Numbered from the stretch's first letter, positions 1 to 5,840 are shown. The stretch: 6,113 nucleotides of DNA from an uncultured Collinsella sp. (GCA_902494605.1 CABUUG010000112.1:1-6113); one strand, 5' to 3'. The notes: generated from the sequence alone by a model not told the origin. Made by a program: numbers and translations.

Positions 1-447
1 CTCGCGGATCTTAAGGTCGCAGGCATCGCGCTCGTATTTGACGATATTCTTCTGCGAGCCGTCCGGCAGTGTAATCATGCAGCGATACGAGTCCTCTACA
101 TGCAGGTCGCGCCCGAGCGAGATCATGGGGATCACATCATAGTTTTGCAGGTGATCAATCAGACGGTGCAGTTCGTCAGCTGGCATGGCCTGGTCAAAAA
201 GGACCTCATCGGTCTGAGCGTCGACCACATGCGCGCCATTGAAAGCGACTAGCAGACCGTCATGGTTTTGGAGGTCGAGCTCCTGTGCCAGAGCATGTAG
301 CCCCCATGCGGGACGGCCCGAAGCCAAGATGAGCTTAATACCCGATTCCTGCGCCGCGAGCAGCTTCTCGCGCGTACGCGGGCTGATCACCTTCTGATCG
401 TTGGTAAGCGTACCGTCGATATCCATTGCGATGGCTTTAATTGCCAT
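1..447 (-). CDS. Cof-type HAD-IIB family phosphatase, N-terminal part (cut by left window edge)
   Basis: The reading frame opens at an ATG whose complement is 445-447 and stays open for 149 codons to the left edge, so the C-terminus is missing. An AAGGAGG ribosome binding site (complement of 453-459) lies 5 bases upstream and fixes the start. HAD motif I is visible as MDIDGT, with nucleophile Asp9 and acid/base Asp11. Motif II is the LASGRP segment with Ser43. FNGAHV (69-74) is the typical Cof-type segment before the cap domain. From about residue 80 the sequence looks like the start of the C2B cap. Known family members are cytosolic Mg-dependent phosphatases acting on sugar phosphates, flavin nucleotides or pyridoxal phosphate. 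The substrate cannot be read from this half. Motifs III and IV should lie beyond the window. It is transcribed divergently from the cassette that starts at 937. Confidence 0.9.
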   Translation of the reverse strand, partial: MAIKAIAMDIDGTLTNDQKVISPRTREKLLAAQESGIKLILASGRPAWGLHALAQELDLQNHDGLLVAFNGAHVVDAQTDEVLFDQAMPADELHRLIDHLQNYDVIPMISLGRDLHVEDSYRCMITLPDGSQKNIVKYERDACDLKIRE

Positions 448-480
448 ATGTGCCTCCTTGCATCGTTTTTATCGCGCACT

Positions 481-509
481 ATCTTATCCGAGCCGGGGCA
501 CGTTCGCAC
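481..509 (-). promoter_or_regulatory. Candidate promoter for the HAD phosphatase gene
   Basis: On the minus strand a TAAGAT hexamer (complement of 481-486) is a reasonable -10 box. It lies about 34 bases upstream of the HAD start codon, leaving room for a short leader with the AAGGAGG site. The -35 region at 16-17 bp spacing (TGCGAA or GTGCGA) matches the consensus poorly. This is a call by eye only. Confidence 0.3.
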
Positions 510-565
510 AGCGCGCGTATGACGGTTGCAAAACTACCCCATTTGAAACAAAGGCAAAAAAGTAC

Positions 566-592
566 TTGCAAAGACGCGTTCCGACATATAAG
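566..592 (+). promoter_or_regulatory. Candidate promoter for the 937-3805 cassette
   Basis: TTGCAA at 566-571 could be a -35 box, and TATAAG at 587-592 a -10 box. The spacing of 15 bp is shorter than ideal. The surrounding sequence is AT-rich, unlike the rest of the window. If used, it would leave a leader of roughly 340 bases before the start at 937, with the small hairpin at 600-619 very close to the transcription start. Weak support. Confidence 0.25.
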
Positions 593-599
593 TTGATAA

Positions 600-619
600 A
601 AGACCGCCGTTGCGGTTTT
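600..619 (+). other. Small hairpin with a T-rich 3' arm
   Basis: AAGACCGC (600-607) pairs with GCGGTTTT (612-619) around a CGTT loop, giving 8 pairs including one G-T. The 3' arm ends in four T residues. On the plus strand this could be a weak intrinsic terminator or attenuator just after the candidate promoter. The T run is itself part of the stem, so terminator function is doubtful. Confidence 0.3.
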
Positions 620-853
620 AAGTAGATCGAGCATATGAAGTTTGAGTTTTAGCGTGTAAGAAAAGGAAGATCGGCAAAGTACAACCCCAAACGCAATGAC
701 AACTTAATGAGGTAACTGCCACATGTGAGGCACCCAGGGCATTGCTGTCTCGATTTTGAGCACGATGCCTTCCGCCTTGCATGGGCCGTTCCATCCCACC
801 CCTGCAGCAACTGCCTCACGGGCTCATTGAAAACCGCATAGCACCCCAACGTC

Positions 854-886
854 AGCACATCACCCACGGCAAGCACATCACTCACG
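854..886. repeat. Imperfect tandem repeat, two 15-base units at 18-base period
   Basis: AGCACATCACCCACG (854-868) is repeated with one mismatch at 872-886. A partial third relative, CAACACATCAAC, lies at 892-903. It sits just upstream of the cassette's ribosome binding site. Possible roles are a binding site in the leader or simple low-complexity sequence. Confidence 0.4.
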
Positions 887-936
887 ACAACCAACACATC
901 AACAAACAGCACGAACATCAACCGATTGGAGAAGCT

Positions 937-1827
937 ATGACAAACCACCGCGCTGAAGACGGCGGTAAGAAAAGCATTCTGGATGCCCGAATTGAGCGAG
1001 CATATGCAAACGAATATGACGCCGCCTTTGCCGCCGCGACCATCAAGAACTACGCGTCGCTACCGCTCGCGACGATCTTGGCCGACCACCCTCAACTGCT
1101 GAAGCGCTGCACAAAGATCATGGGCGACCCCGACATTCGCAAGCTGACAGACCCCTATGCCCCAAAACGCGACAACGATTCGTGCGTCCTTACCGTAGGC
1201 TGCCTAGCCCATATGCTTACGGCGCTCGACACGAAACTCAAGCTCGAATGGGAACCCGACGAGCGTCATGAACTCGAAAGCAAGCGGAACACCCTGCGCA
1301 CCGCACTGTTCCTTCCGTTGGACGGCCTCAAGCGCTGCAACGTCGAGCTCAATACACAGGCGCGGCAAAAGCCCGGGACCACGGGGCAGAAAACTCCAAG
1401 ACCCCATGCGGCCATCGTCGACCGCAACCGATATAACCGCATGACCGCGCACTTTTCCGCCGAGGGAGCAGCCATAAGGACGCTGATCGACCTGCTGTGC
1501 CTCCTGAGCATCAACGAGCTATTTGAGGGCTATCTCGCCCTTGTTCCCGCGACGGCACCCAAGTCGGTAGCAAAGATCATCGAGACCTGCAGACGCCAGT
1601 TTGAGCGCCATCGCAATGGCAGCGAGATGAACGCCAGCATCGCGCAGTACTACGCGGCTCATTACAAAAATGACGGATGTGCCCCTGCCGAGCATCAGCT
1701 GCGGCTCGCCTACACCACGCCCGTCGCAACGCTCCATCGCTTTGGAGCCCTTGGCGCTTGCGAGCCGCACGAACAGGCAGCCTGCCCCACAACCGAGCTC
1801 GATCTCAGGCTCGGACGAACCCTGTAG
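937..1827 (+). CDS. Hypothetical protein, first gene of the ClpP-TraG cassette
   Basis: This is a 296-residue protein that I do not recognise. The ATG at 937 is chosen because GGAG (928-931) lies 5 bases upstream. The frame is open further back to an ATG at 781, but that start has no ribosome binding site and would add a low-complexity His/Gln-rich stretch. The protein looks soluble and mostly helical, with no signal peptide or membrane segment. Two helical blocks (about 12-140 and 162-270) are joined by a basic linker rich in Pro, Thr, Lys and Gln (about 142-160). Nine cysteines are scattered without a CxxC pair. The most hydrophobic stretch is around 180-205 (IRTLIDLLCLLSINELFEGY), which reads as a buried helix. 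It lies 63 bases before the ClpP-like gene on the same strand, so co-transcription is likely. An adaptor or substrate role for the protease or ATPase is only conceivable from position. Codon use looks like real coding sequence. Confidence 0.8.
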   Translation: MTNHRAEDGGKKSILDARIERAYANEYDAAFAAATIKNYASLPLATILADHPQLLKRCTKIMGDPDIRKLTDPYAPKRDNDSCVLTVGCLAHMLTALDTKLKLEWEPDERHELESKRNTLRTALFLPLDGLKRCNVELNTQARQKPGTTGQKTPRPHAAIVDRNRYNRMTAHFSAEGAAIRTLIDLLCLLSINELFEGYLALVPATAPKSVAKIIETCRRQFERHRNGSEMNASIAQYYAAHYKNDGCAPAEHQLRLAYTTPVATLHRFGALGACEPHEQAACPTTELDLRLGRTL

Positions 1828-1848
1828 CCCGCCAGCCCCTCCGCGGGC
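1827..1848 (+). other. Short hairpin in the gap between the hypothetical gene and the ClpP-like gene
   Basis: GCCCGC (1827-1832) pairs with GCGGGC (1843-1848) around a 10-base pyrimidine-rich loop, directly at the stop codon. No T run follows, so it is not a convincing terminator. It could affect processing or stability of the message between the first two cassette genes. Confidence 0.3.
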
Positions 1849-1890
1849 AACAATCCTATTCCACAACACAACCAACAGAAAGGAGTCCTC

Positions 1891-2508
1891 ATGGACACCA
1901 ATCATTCCCCCATCATCAGCCCCCTCACCATGCGTGAATCCGCCCGAGGTATCACGCTCACCAGCATTTACGATGAGATGCTTGCCCGTCGCGAGCTCTC
2001 CGTCATGGGAAACATCGAAACCCCGATGGCCCACGACCTATGCCAGCAGATCCGCCTGCTCGATGCCACCGACCCCAGCCGCCCCATCACCATATTTGTC
2101 GCCAGCGCCGGCGGAAGCGTGCGATCGGGTCTTGCGATCTATGACGCCATGCGCCTCGCATCGTGCCTCATCCGCACCGTCTGCCTGGAATTCGCCGCGT
2201 CCATGGGCGCCGTGATCTTTATGGGCGGCGACGATCGCCGTATGGCGCCCCATGCAGAGCTCATGATTCACGACCCGCTGATCCCCCAGGGGGCAGGCGG
2301 CTCGGCACTTGCGCTGCAGGAAACCAGCCGGCGTCTCATGCAGACCCGCAAGACCCTCACGCAAATCCTCTCGGACCGCAGCGGCCTCACGCCCAAGCGC
2401 ATCCAGTCCCTCACTGCAAAAGACACCTACCTTTCGGCCGAGCGCGCCGTCGAGCTCGGCTTTGCCCACGAAATCCTCTCGACCACCAAGGAGGTCGCCC
2501 ATGTCTAA
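1891..2508 (+). CDS. ClpP-family serine protease (accessory ClpP-like)
   Basis: The 205-residue length matches ClpP. AAAGGAG (1879-1885) sits 5 bases before the ATG. All family landmarks are present in order. SAGGSVRSGLAIYDAM (72-87) corresponds to the SPGG oxyanion region. FAASMGA carries nucleophile Ser104, LMIHDPL carries His127, and AKDTYLSAERAVELGF carries Asp178, so the triad is intact. Two positions differ from housekeeping ClpP: the proline of SPGG is alanine, and the residue after the catalytic His is Asp rather than Gln. Family members form a cytosolic barrel of two heptamers that degrades proteins fed in by an AAA+ unfoldase. No ClpX or ClpA gene is nearby. Instead the stop overlaps the start of a TraG/VirD4-like ATPase. 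The divergence and the context indicate an accessory paralogue, not the chromosomal clpP. A phage or mobile-element origin is possible. Confidence 0.9.
   Translation: MDTNHSPIISPLTMRESARGITLTSIYDEMLARRELSVMGNIETPMAHDLCQQIRLLDATDPSRPITIFVASAGGSVRSGLAIYDAMRLASCLIRTVCLEFAASMGAVIFMGGDDRRMAPHAELMIHDPLIPQGAGGSALALQETSRRLMQTRKTLTQILSDRSGLTPKRIQSLTAKDTYLSAERAVELGFAHEILSTTKEVAHV
2488..2494 (+). promoter_or_regulatory. Ribosome binding site for the TraG-like gene, inside the ClpP-like gene
   Basis: AAGGAGG lies within the last codons of the ClpP-like gene, 6 bases before the ATG at 2501. It fixes that start over the much longer open frame reaching back to 2309. With the ATGTCTAA overlap at 2501-2508, it indicates translational coupling of the protease and the ATPase. 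Confidence 0.85.
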
Positions 2509-3805
2509 CCTCACCAGCCGCCTCGCCGCATCTGAGTCCGTATCGTCCACTATCCTCGCCAAGGATCGAACGCTTTCCTGCGACACCCGCCAAACGGGAC
2601 TCAACAACAACGCACTTGTGATCGGCCCCTCGGGAGCCGGCAAGACCCGAAACGTCCTCAAGCCCAACCTGCTGCAAATGAACGCAAGCTACATCGTGCT
2701 CGACACCAAAGGCACGCTCTGTCGCGAAGTGGGACCCGTGCTGGCAGCCCACGGCTACCGCGTGCAATGTCTCAACTTCGCCGACCTCAACACCGTCCCG
2801 GCCCTTGCGCCCGGCATCGAGCGCTGCGGCTACAACCCCCTGAGGCACATTCGCCGCAAGGCGGACGGCAGGCCCAACCAGCAGGACATCCTCTCGGTGG
2901 CAAAGGCCATCTGCCCCATCGAGGACAACAACCAGCCTTTTTGGGATCATGCGGCGGCAAACCTGCTGTCGTGTCTTATCGCCTACGTCACCGAACAGCT
3001 ACCCGCCGACGAGCAGACGATCAGCTCGGTCATCAAGCTGATCGAGCACCTGCAGGACGGTGCCACGGGTCGATTGTTTGACGACCTGATCACGACCGAC
3101 CCCCAAAGCTAAGCCCTCTCGCTATGGCGGCGCTACGCCATTACGCAAAATGCCGAGCGCATGCACGCGAGCATCGTCGGCATCCTTGCCGAAAAGGTCA
3201 TGTGTCTGGGATTCGACGGTGCGGCACAGCTCTATCGTGAGTGCCATCAGGTGGACTTCGCTTCCATGGGACACACCCCCTGCGCCCTGTTTGTAACCGT
3301 GAGCGATATTGACCGCAATCTCGATCCGATGACCGGCCTCTTTATTTCGCAGGCGTTTATGGGCCTCATTCGTGAGGCCGATAGGCAGCCCGACGGCAGC
3401 CTGCCCGTGCCCGTGCGCTTTATGCTCGATGACTTCGCAAATCTGCAGATCCCCCAGATCGACAACGTGCTCTCGATTATCCGAAGCCGCAACATCTGGG
3501 CAACGCTGCTGCTGCAGTCGACCAACCAGCTCGATGCGCTCTATGGCGAGGCACGCGCACGCTCCATCATGGGCAACTGCGACACGCATCTGGTGCTGGC
3601 GTTCCAGGATCCCGAGAGTGCCCGGGTGTTTTCCGACCGCGCCGACGCGCTGCCCAGCACACTCATGGCGACGCCGATTGATCGCTCGTGGCTCTTTGTA
3701 CGCGGTCGCACTCCCGAACAGGTCGAGCGCTTTAGGCTCGAAGACCATCCGCTCTACGGGGAGCTGCCCGAGGCGCAGCGAGGCCATGCGGAGGCCAAGA
3801 TCTAA
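2501..3805 (+). pseudogene. TraG/VirD4-type P-loop ATPase, interrupted by one in-frame stop
   Basis: The frame from 2501 encodes 203 residues, meets TAA at 3110-3112, then continues in the same frame for 230 residues to 3805. Both halves match the type IV secretion coupling-protein family. The first half has Walker A GPSGAGKT (42-49), YIVLDTKG (64-71), YNPL (111-114) and FWDHAAANLLSCLIAYV (147-163). The second has the Walker B-like block FMLDDFANL (307-315), the QSTNQL segment (339-344) and GNCD (358-361). Known relatives are hexameric ATPases that pass DNA or protein into a secretion channel. Here only about 40 polar residues precede Walker A, so the usual N-terminal membrane helices are absent and the protein should be soluble. 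The family-typical LDEF reads LDDF. The first in-frame start after the stop is the ATG at 3161, with no good ribosome binding site, so an active product is unlikely unless the stop is an error or is read through. No other conjugation gene is visible. Confidence 0.85.
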
Positions 3806-3852
3806 GCGCAGGGTTCTCGCAGCGCGCGGCGCCCCGGCGATGTTCCACAAAG

Positions 3853-3875
3853 GCCGTGCGCCCCGGGACCACGGC
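3853..3875 (-). other. Second hairpin behind the pgi terminator
   Basis: GCCGTG (3853-3858) and CACGGC (3870-3875) form a 6-bp stem with a GC-rich 11-base loop. It lies in the gap between the convergent TraG-like and pgi genes, just past the pgi terminator on the minus strand. On that strand the stem is followed by CTTTG, which is only a weak T run. It may be a back-up terminator for pgi or chance structure. Confidence 0.25.
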
Positions 3876-3883
3876 AAAGCAAA

Positions 3884-3913
3884 GGGGCCCGCATCCGATA
3901 GGATACGGGCCCC
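3884..3913 (-). terminator. pgi: Rho-independent terminator of pgi
   Basis: GGGGCCCG (3884-3891) pairs with CGGGCCCC (3906-3913). After one mismatch, four more pairs (3893-3896 with 3901-3904) close on a four-base loop. On the minus strand the stem is followed directly by TTTGCTTTG, the expected T-rich tail, and it begins 33 bases after the pgi stop. On the plus strand no T run follows, so it serves pgi and not the convergent TraG-like gene. Confidence 0.85.
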
Positions 3914-3946
3914 TGACTATAAGACGCGATGCGTTAACAGCAGCGA

Positions 3947-5641
3947 CTACTTACGGTGAGCGCGGTAGAACTCGATGAGCGCCTGAGTCGAAGCGTCCTG
4001 CTCGGCCTTGGCGGCGTCGTCGTGGAAGGCAGGGGTAATCTGCTTGGCAAGCTGCTTGCCCAGCTCGACGCCCCACTGGTCGTAGGAGTCGATGCCCCAG
4101 ACCGTGCCCTCGACAAATACGATGTGCTCGTACAGGGCGATGAGCTCGCCGAGCGCAAACGGAGTCAACGTGTCGCCGAAGATCGAGGTCGTCGGGCGAT
4201 TGCCCTCAAAGCAACGGGCCGGGACGATCTGCTCGGGCGTGCCCTCGGCACGAACCTCGTCGGCCGTCTTGCCAAAGGCGAGCGCCTTGGTCTGGGCCAG
4301 GAAGTTGCCCAGGAACAGCTCATGCACGTCCTGGCCGCTATCGGTCGCAGGGTTGGCGGTATTGGCAAAGGCGATGAAATCGGCCGGAACCACCACGGTG
4401 CCCTGGTGCAGCAGCTGGTAGAAGGCATGCTGGCCGTTGGTGCCGGGCTCGCCCCAGAAGATCTCACCGGTGTCGGAGGTCACGGCGCTGCCGTCCCGAC
4501 GGGCATGCTTGCCATAGGACTCCATGGTGCGCTGCTGCAGGTAGGCCGGGAAGCGGTGCAGATACTGGCAGTACGGCAGCACGGCGTGGCTCTTGGAACC
4601 GAAGAAGTTGACGTACCAGACATTGAGCAGGCCCATCAGCGCGACGGCGTTGTTCTCGAGCGGGGTGTTGCAGAAGTACTCGTCGATGGCGTGGAAGCCC
4701 TCGAGGAACTGCTGGAAACGCTCGGGGCCGAGCACGACGATCAGCGACAGCCCCACGGCGGAGTCGACGGAGTAGCGGCCACCGACCCAGTTCCAGAAGC
4801 CGAAGGCGTTGGCAGGGTCGATGCCGAAGGCCTCGACCTTCTCGAGTGCAGTGGAGACGGCGACAAAATGCTTTGCCACGGCCTCGGCGTTCTGCTCATC
4901 GGAGCCGTCGATGGCGCCCTGAGCCTTGAGCTGCTCGAGCATCCAGGTCTTGACCTCGCGGGCGTTGGTGAGGGTCTCGAGCGTGGTGAAGGTCTTGGAG
5001 ACGATGATCACGAGCGTGGTCTCGGGATCCAAGCCCTTGAGCTTCTCGGCCTGGTCGTTGGGGTCGATGTTGGAGATGTAGCGGCAGTCGATACCGGCGT
5101 CGGCATAGGGACGCAGAGCCTCGTAAGCCATGACCGGGCCCAAATCGGAGCCGCCGATGCCGATGGACACCAGGTGCTCGATCTTTTTGCCGGTAACACC
5201 CTTCCACTCACCGGAGCGCACGCGCTCGGCGAAGGCATACATGCGGTCCAGGACCTCGTGCACGTCGGCGACGACGTCCTGGCCGTCGACGATGAGCTGG
5301 CCCTTCTCGCTTGCCGGGCGGCGCAGCGCGGTGTGCAGGACAGCGCGGTCCTCGGTGGTGTTGATGTGCTCGCCGGAGAACATGGCGTCGCGGCGCTCCT
5401 CGAGCTTCACCTCGCGGGCAAGATCGCACAGCAGCTTGACGGTCTCATCGGTCACCAGGTTCTTCGACAGATCGAAGTGCAGGTCACCGGCGTCAAAGCT
5501 CAGCTTGTTCACGCGCTCGGCATCGGCGGCGAACCAGGCCTTGAGGTCGATACCCTCGGCCTCGAGCTTCTCCTGATGAGCCTCGAGTGCCTTCCAAGCG
5601 GCAGTCGACGTAGCATCGATAGGTGCGGCAACAGTTGCCAT
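3947..5641 (-). CDS. pgi: Glucose-6-phosphate isomerase
   Basis: This 564-residue protein interconverts glucose 6-phosphate and fructose 6-phosphate in the cytosol, at the entry of glycolysis and in gluconeogenesis. The ATG (complement of 5639-5641) follows a strong GAGGAGG site at 5 bases. A GTG opening 27 bases further upstream is rejected because the ribosome binding site lies inside that extension. Family signatures are clear: SIGIGGSDLGP (159-169), VGGRYSVDSAVG (286-297) with Arg289, GEPGTNGQHAFYQLLHQGT (397-415) with Glu398, His440 in the DVHELFLGNFLAQ block, and SYDQWGVELGKQ (519-530) with Lys529. These correspond to the known active-site Arg, Glu, His and Lys of the family. Length and motifs are those of the standard long bacterial/eukaryotic Pgi type and nothing is missing. 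It is a single-gene unit with its own terminator, converging on the TraG-like gene. Confidence 0.98.
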   Translation of the reverse strand: MATVAAPIDATSTAAWKALEAHQEKLEAEGIDLKAWFAADAERVNKLSFDAGDLHFDLSKNLVTDETVKLLCDLAREVKLEERRDAMFSGEHINTTEDRAVLHTALRRPASEKGQLIVDGQDVVADVHEVLDRMYAFAERVRSGEWKGVTGKKIEHLVSIGIGGSDLGPVMAYEALRPYADAGIDCRYISNIDPNDQAEKLKGLDPETTLVIIVSKTFTTLETLTNAREVKTWMLEQLKAQGAIDGSDEQNAEAVAKHFVAVSTALEKVEAFGIDPANAFGFWNWVGGRYSVDSAVGLSLIVVLGPERFQQFLEGFHAIDEYFCNTPLENNAVALMGLLNVWYVNFFGSKSHAVLPYCQYLHRFPAYLQQRTMESYGKHARRDGSAVTSDTGEIFWGEPGTNGQHAFYQLLHQGTVVVPADFIAFANTANPATDSGQDVHELFLGNFLAQTKALAFGKTADEVRAEGTPEQIVPARCFEGNRPTTSIFGDTLTPFALGELIALYEHIVFVEGTVWGIDSYDQWGVELGKQLAKQITPAFHDDAAKAEQDASTQALIEFYRAHRK

Positions 5642-5660
5642 AGAGTCCTCCTCAGCATAC

Positions 5661-5682
5661 GGGCGCACGCCTCCATGCGCCC
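5661..5682 (-). promoter_or_regulatory. Hairpin in the pgi leader
   Basis: GGGCGCA (5661-5667) and TGCGCCC (5676-5682) form a perfect 7-bp stem with an 8-base loop. On the minus-strand RNA the loop contains GGAGG, an SD-like sequence with no start codon at suitable spacing. The hairpin lies between the candidate promoter and the true pgi ribosome binding site (5647-5653). It may stabilise the leader or be a regulatory structure. Confidence 0.35.
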
Positions 5683-5700
5683 GGACATTCAGATGCCACT

Positions 5701-5729
5701 ATTCTAGCGCAGGTCAATACTATAATCAG
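5701..5729 (-). promoter_or_regulatory. Candidate pgi promoter
   Basis: On the minus strand TAGAAT (complement of 5701-5706) is a good -10 box. CTGATT (complement of 5724-5729), 17 bp upstream, is a weak -35 box. This gives a leader of roughly 55 bases. A TTGACC hexamer lies between the two but has no well-spaced -10 partner. Read by eye. Confidence 0.35.
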
Positions 5730-5734
5730 CGAGC

Positions 5735-5766
5735 GTTGCCAATCGGCCCCCAAACGGCAACCGATT
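5735..5766. repeat. Two interleaved 6-bp inverted repeats
   Basis: GTTGCC (5735-5740) is complementary to GGCAAC (5756-5761). The adjoining AATCGG (5741-5746) is complementary to CCGATT (5761-5766). The two pairings cross each other and share base 5761. This could be a pseudoknot-like RNA or two overlapping operator-type palindromes just upstream of the pgi promoter candidate. Confidence 0.4.
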
Positions 5767-5830
5767 AAAAAGGGACAGGCTTATTTTGGCAGGTCAAACG
5801 CTTTACCAACCAAAAATAACCCGTCCTTTT
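5767..5830. terminator. Long imperfect hairpin, probable bidirectional terminator
   Basis: Two arms (about 5768-5793 and 5806-5830) pair over roughly 22 bp with a few mismatches and bulges. Outer pairs are AAAAGG with CCTTTT, the middle is TTATTTT with an A-rich arm, and the loop is about 5795-5804. T runs end both strands: CCTTTT on plus, and CCCTTTTT on minus. It starts 11 bases behind the stop of the right-hand partial gene, so on the minus strand it is a natural terminator for that gene. The long AT-rich arms are unusual for a simple terminator in this GC-rich sequence and could mark a repeated intergenic element. Confidence 0.6.
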
Positions 5831-5840
5831 ATGGCAAATA

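Larger units (their letters stand above)
448..936. other. Divergent intergenic region of 489 bp without a supportable gene
   Basis: No frame here has both a ribosome binding site and plausible coding content. Short ATG openings such as the one at 635 end within a few codons. The region holds the HAD promoter candidate, an AT-rich stretch at about 541-620 with a plus-strand promoter candidate, and an 8-bp hairpin at 600-619. TTGCAAA occurs twice exactly 40 bp apart (526-532 and 566-572). Further right lies an imperfect 18-bp-period direct repeat (854-868 and 872-886). Bases 620-850 show nothing I can name. The region probably contains the long leader of the cassette beginning at 937. Confidence 0.6.

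Noticed and set aside
401..625. Plus-strand 74-codon frame across the HAD start
   Set aside because: It overlaps the well-supported HAD N-terminus and its promoter region, and no ribosome binding site precedes it.
781..936. N-terminal extension of the hypothetical gene from the ATG at 781
   Set aside because: No ribosome binding site precedes it, and the extension is low-complexity His/Gln/Asn. The ATG at 937 has GGAG at proper spacing.
649..948. Minus-strand 99-codon frame in the intergenic region
   Set aside because: It overlaps the ribosome binding site and start of the 937 gene on the other strand, has no ribosome binding site of its own and no recognisable feature.
2309..2500. Longer start for the TraG-like gene
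   Set aside because: It would overlap the ClpP-like gene by about 200 bases, and its translation is Ser/Pro/Arg-rich shadow sequence. The start at 2501 has AAGGAGG.
3110..3112. Programmed recoding (selenocysteine or pyrrolysine) at the TraG-like internal stop
   Set aside because: The codon is TAA. Selenocysteine uses TGA and pyrrolysine TAG, and no downstream recoding structure was apparent.
3884..3913. Bidirectional terminator also serving the TraG-like gene
   Set aside because: The plus-strand side of the stem is followed by TGACTATAAG, with no T run, so only the minus-strand direction is supported.
5642..5668. Upstream GTG start for pgi adding nine residues
   Set aside because: The strong GAGGAGG site for the downstream ATG falls inside this extension, and the longer form has no site of its own.
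3956..5707. 583-codon open frame on the plus strand opposite pgi
   Set aside because: It lies antisense to a fully supported pgi. Its Val/Gly/Leu/Asp-rich translation is what the complement of high-GC coding sequence gives, and it has no ribosome binding site or family motif.
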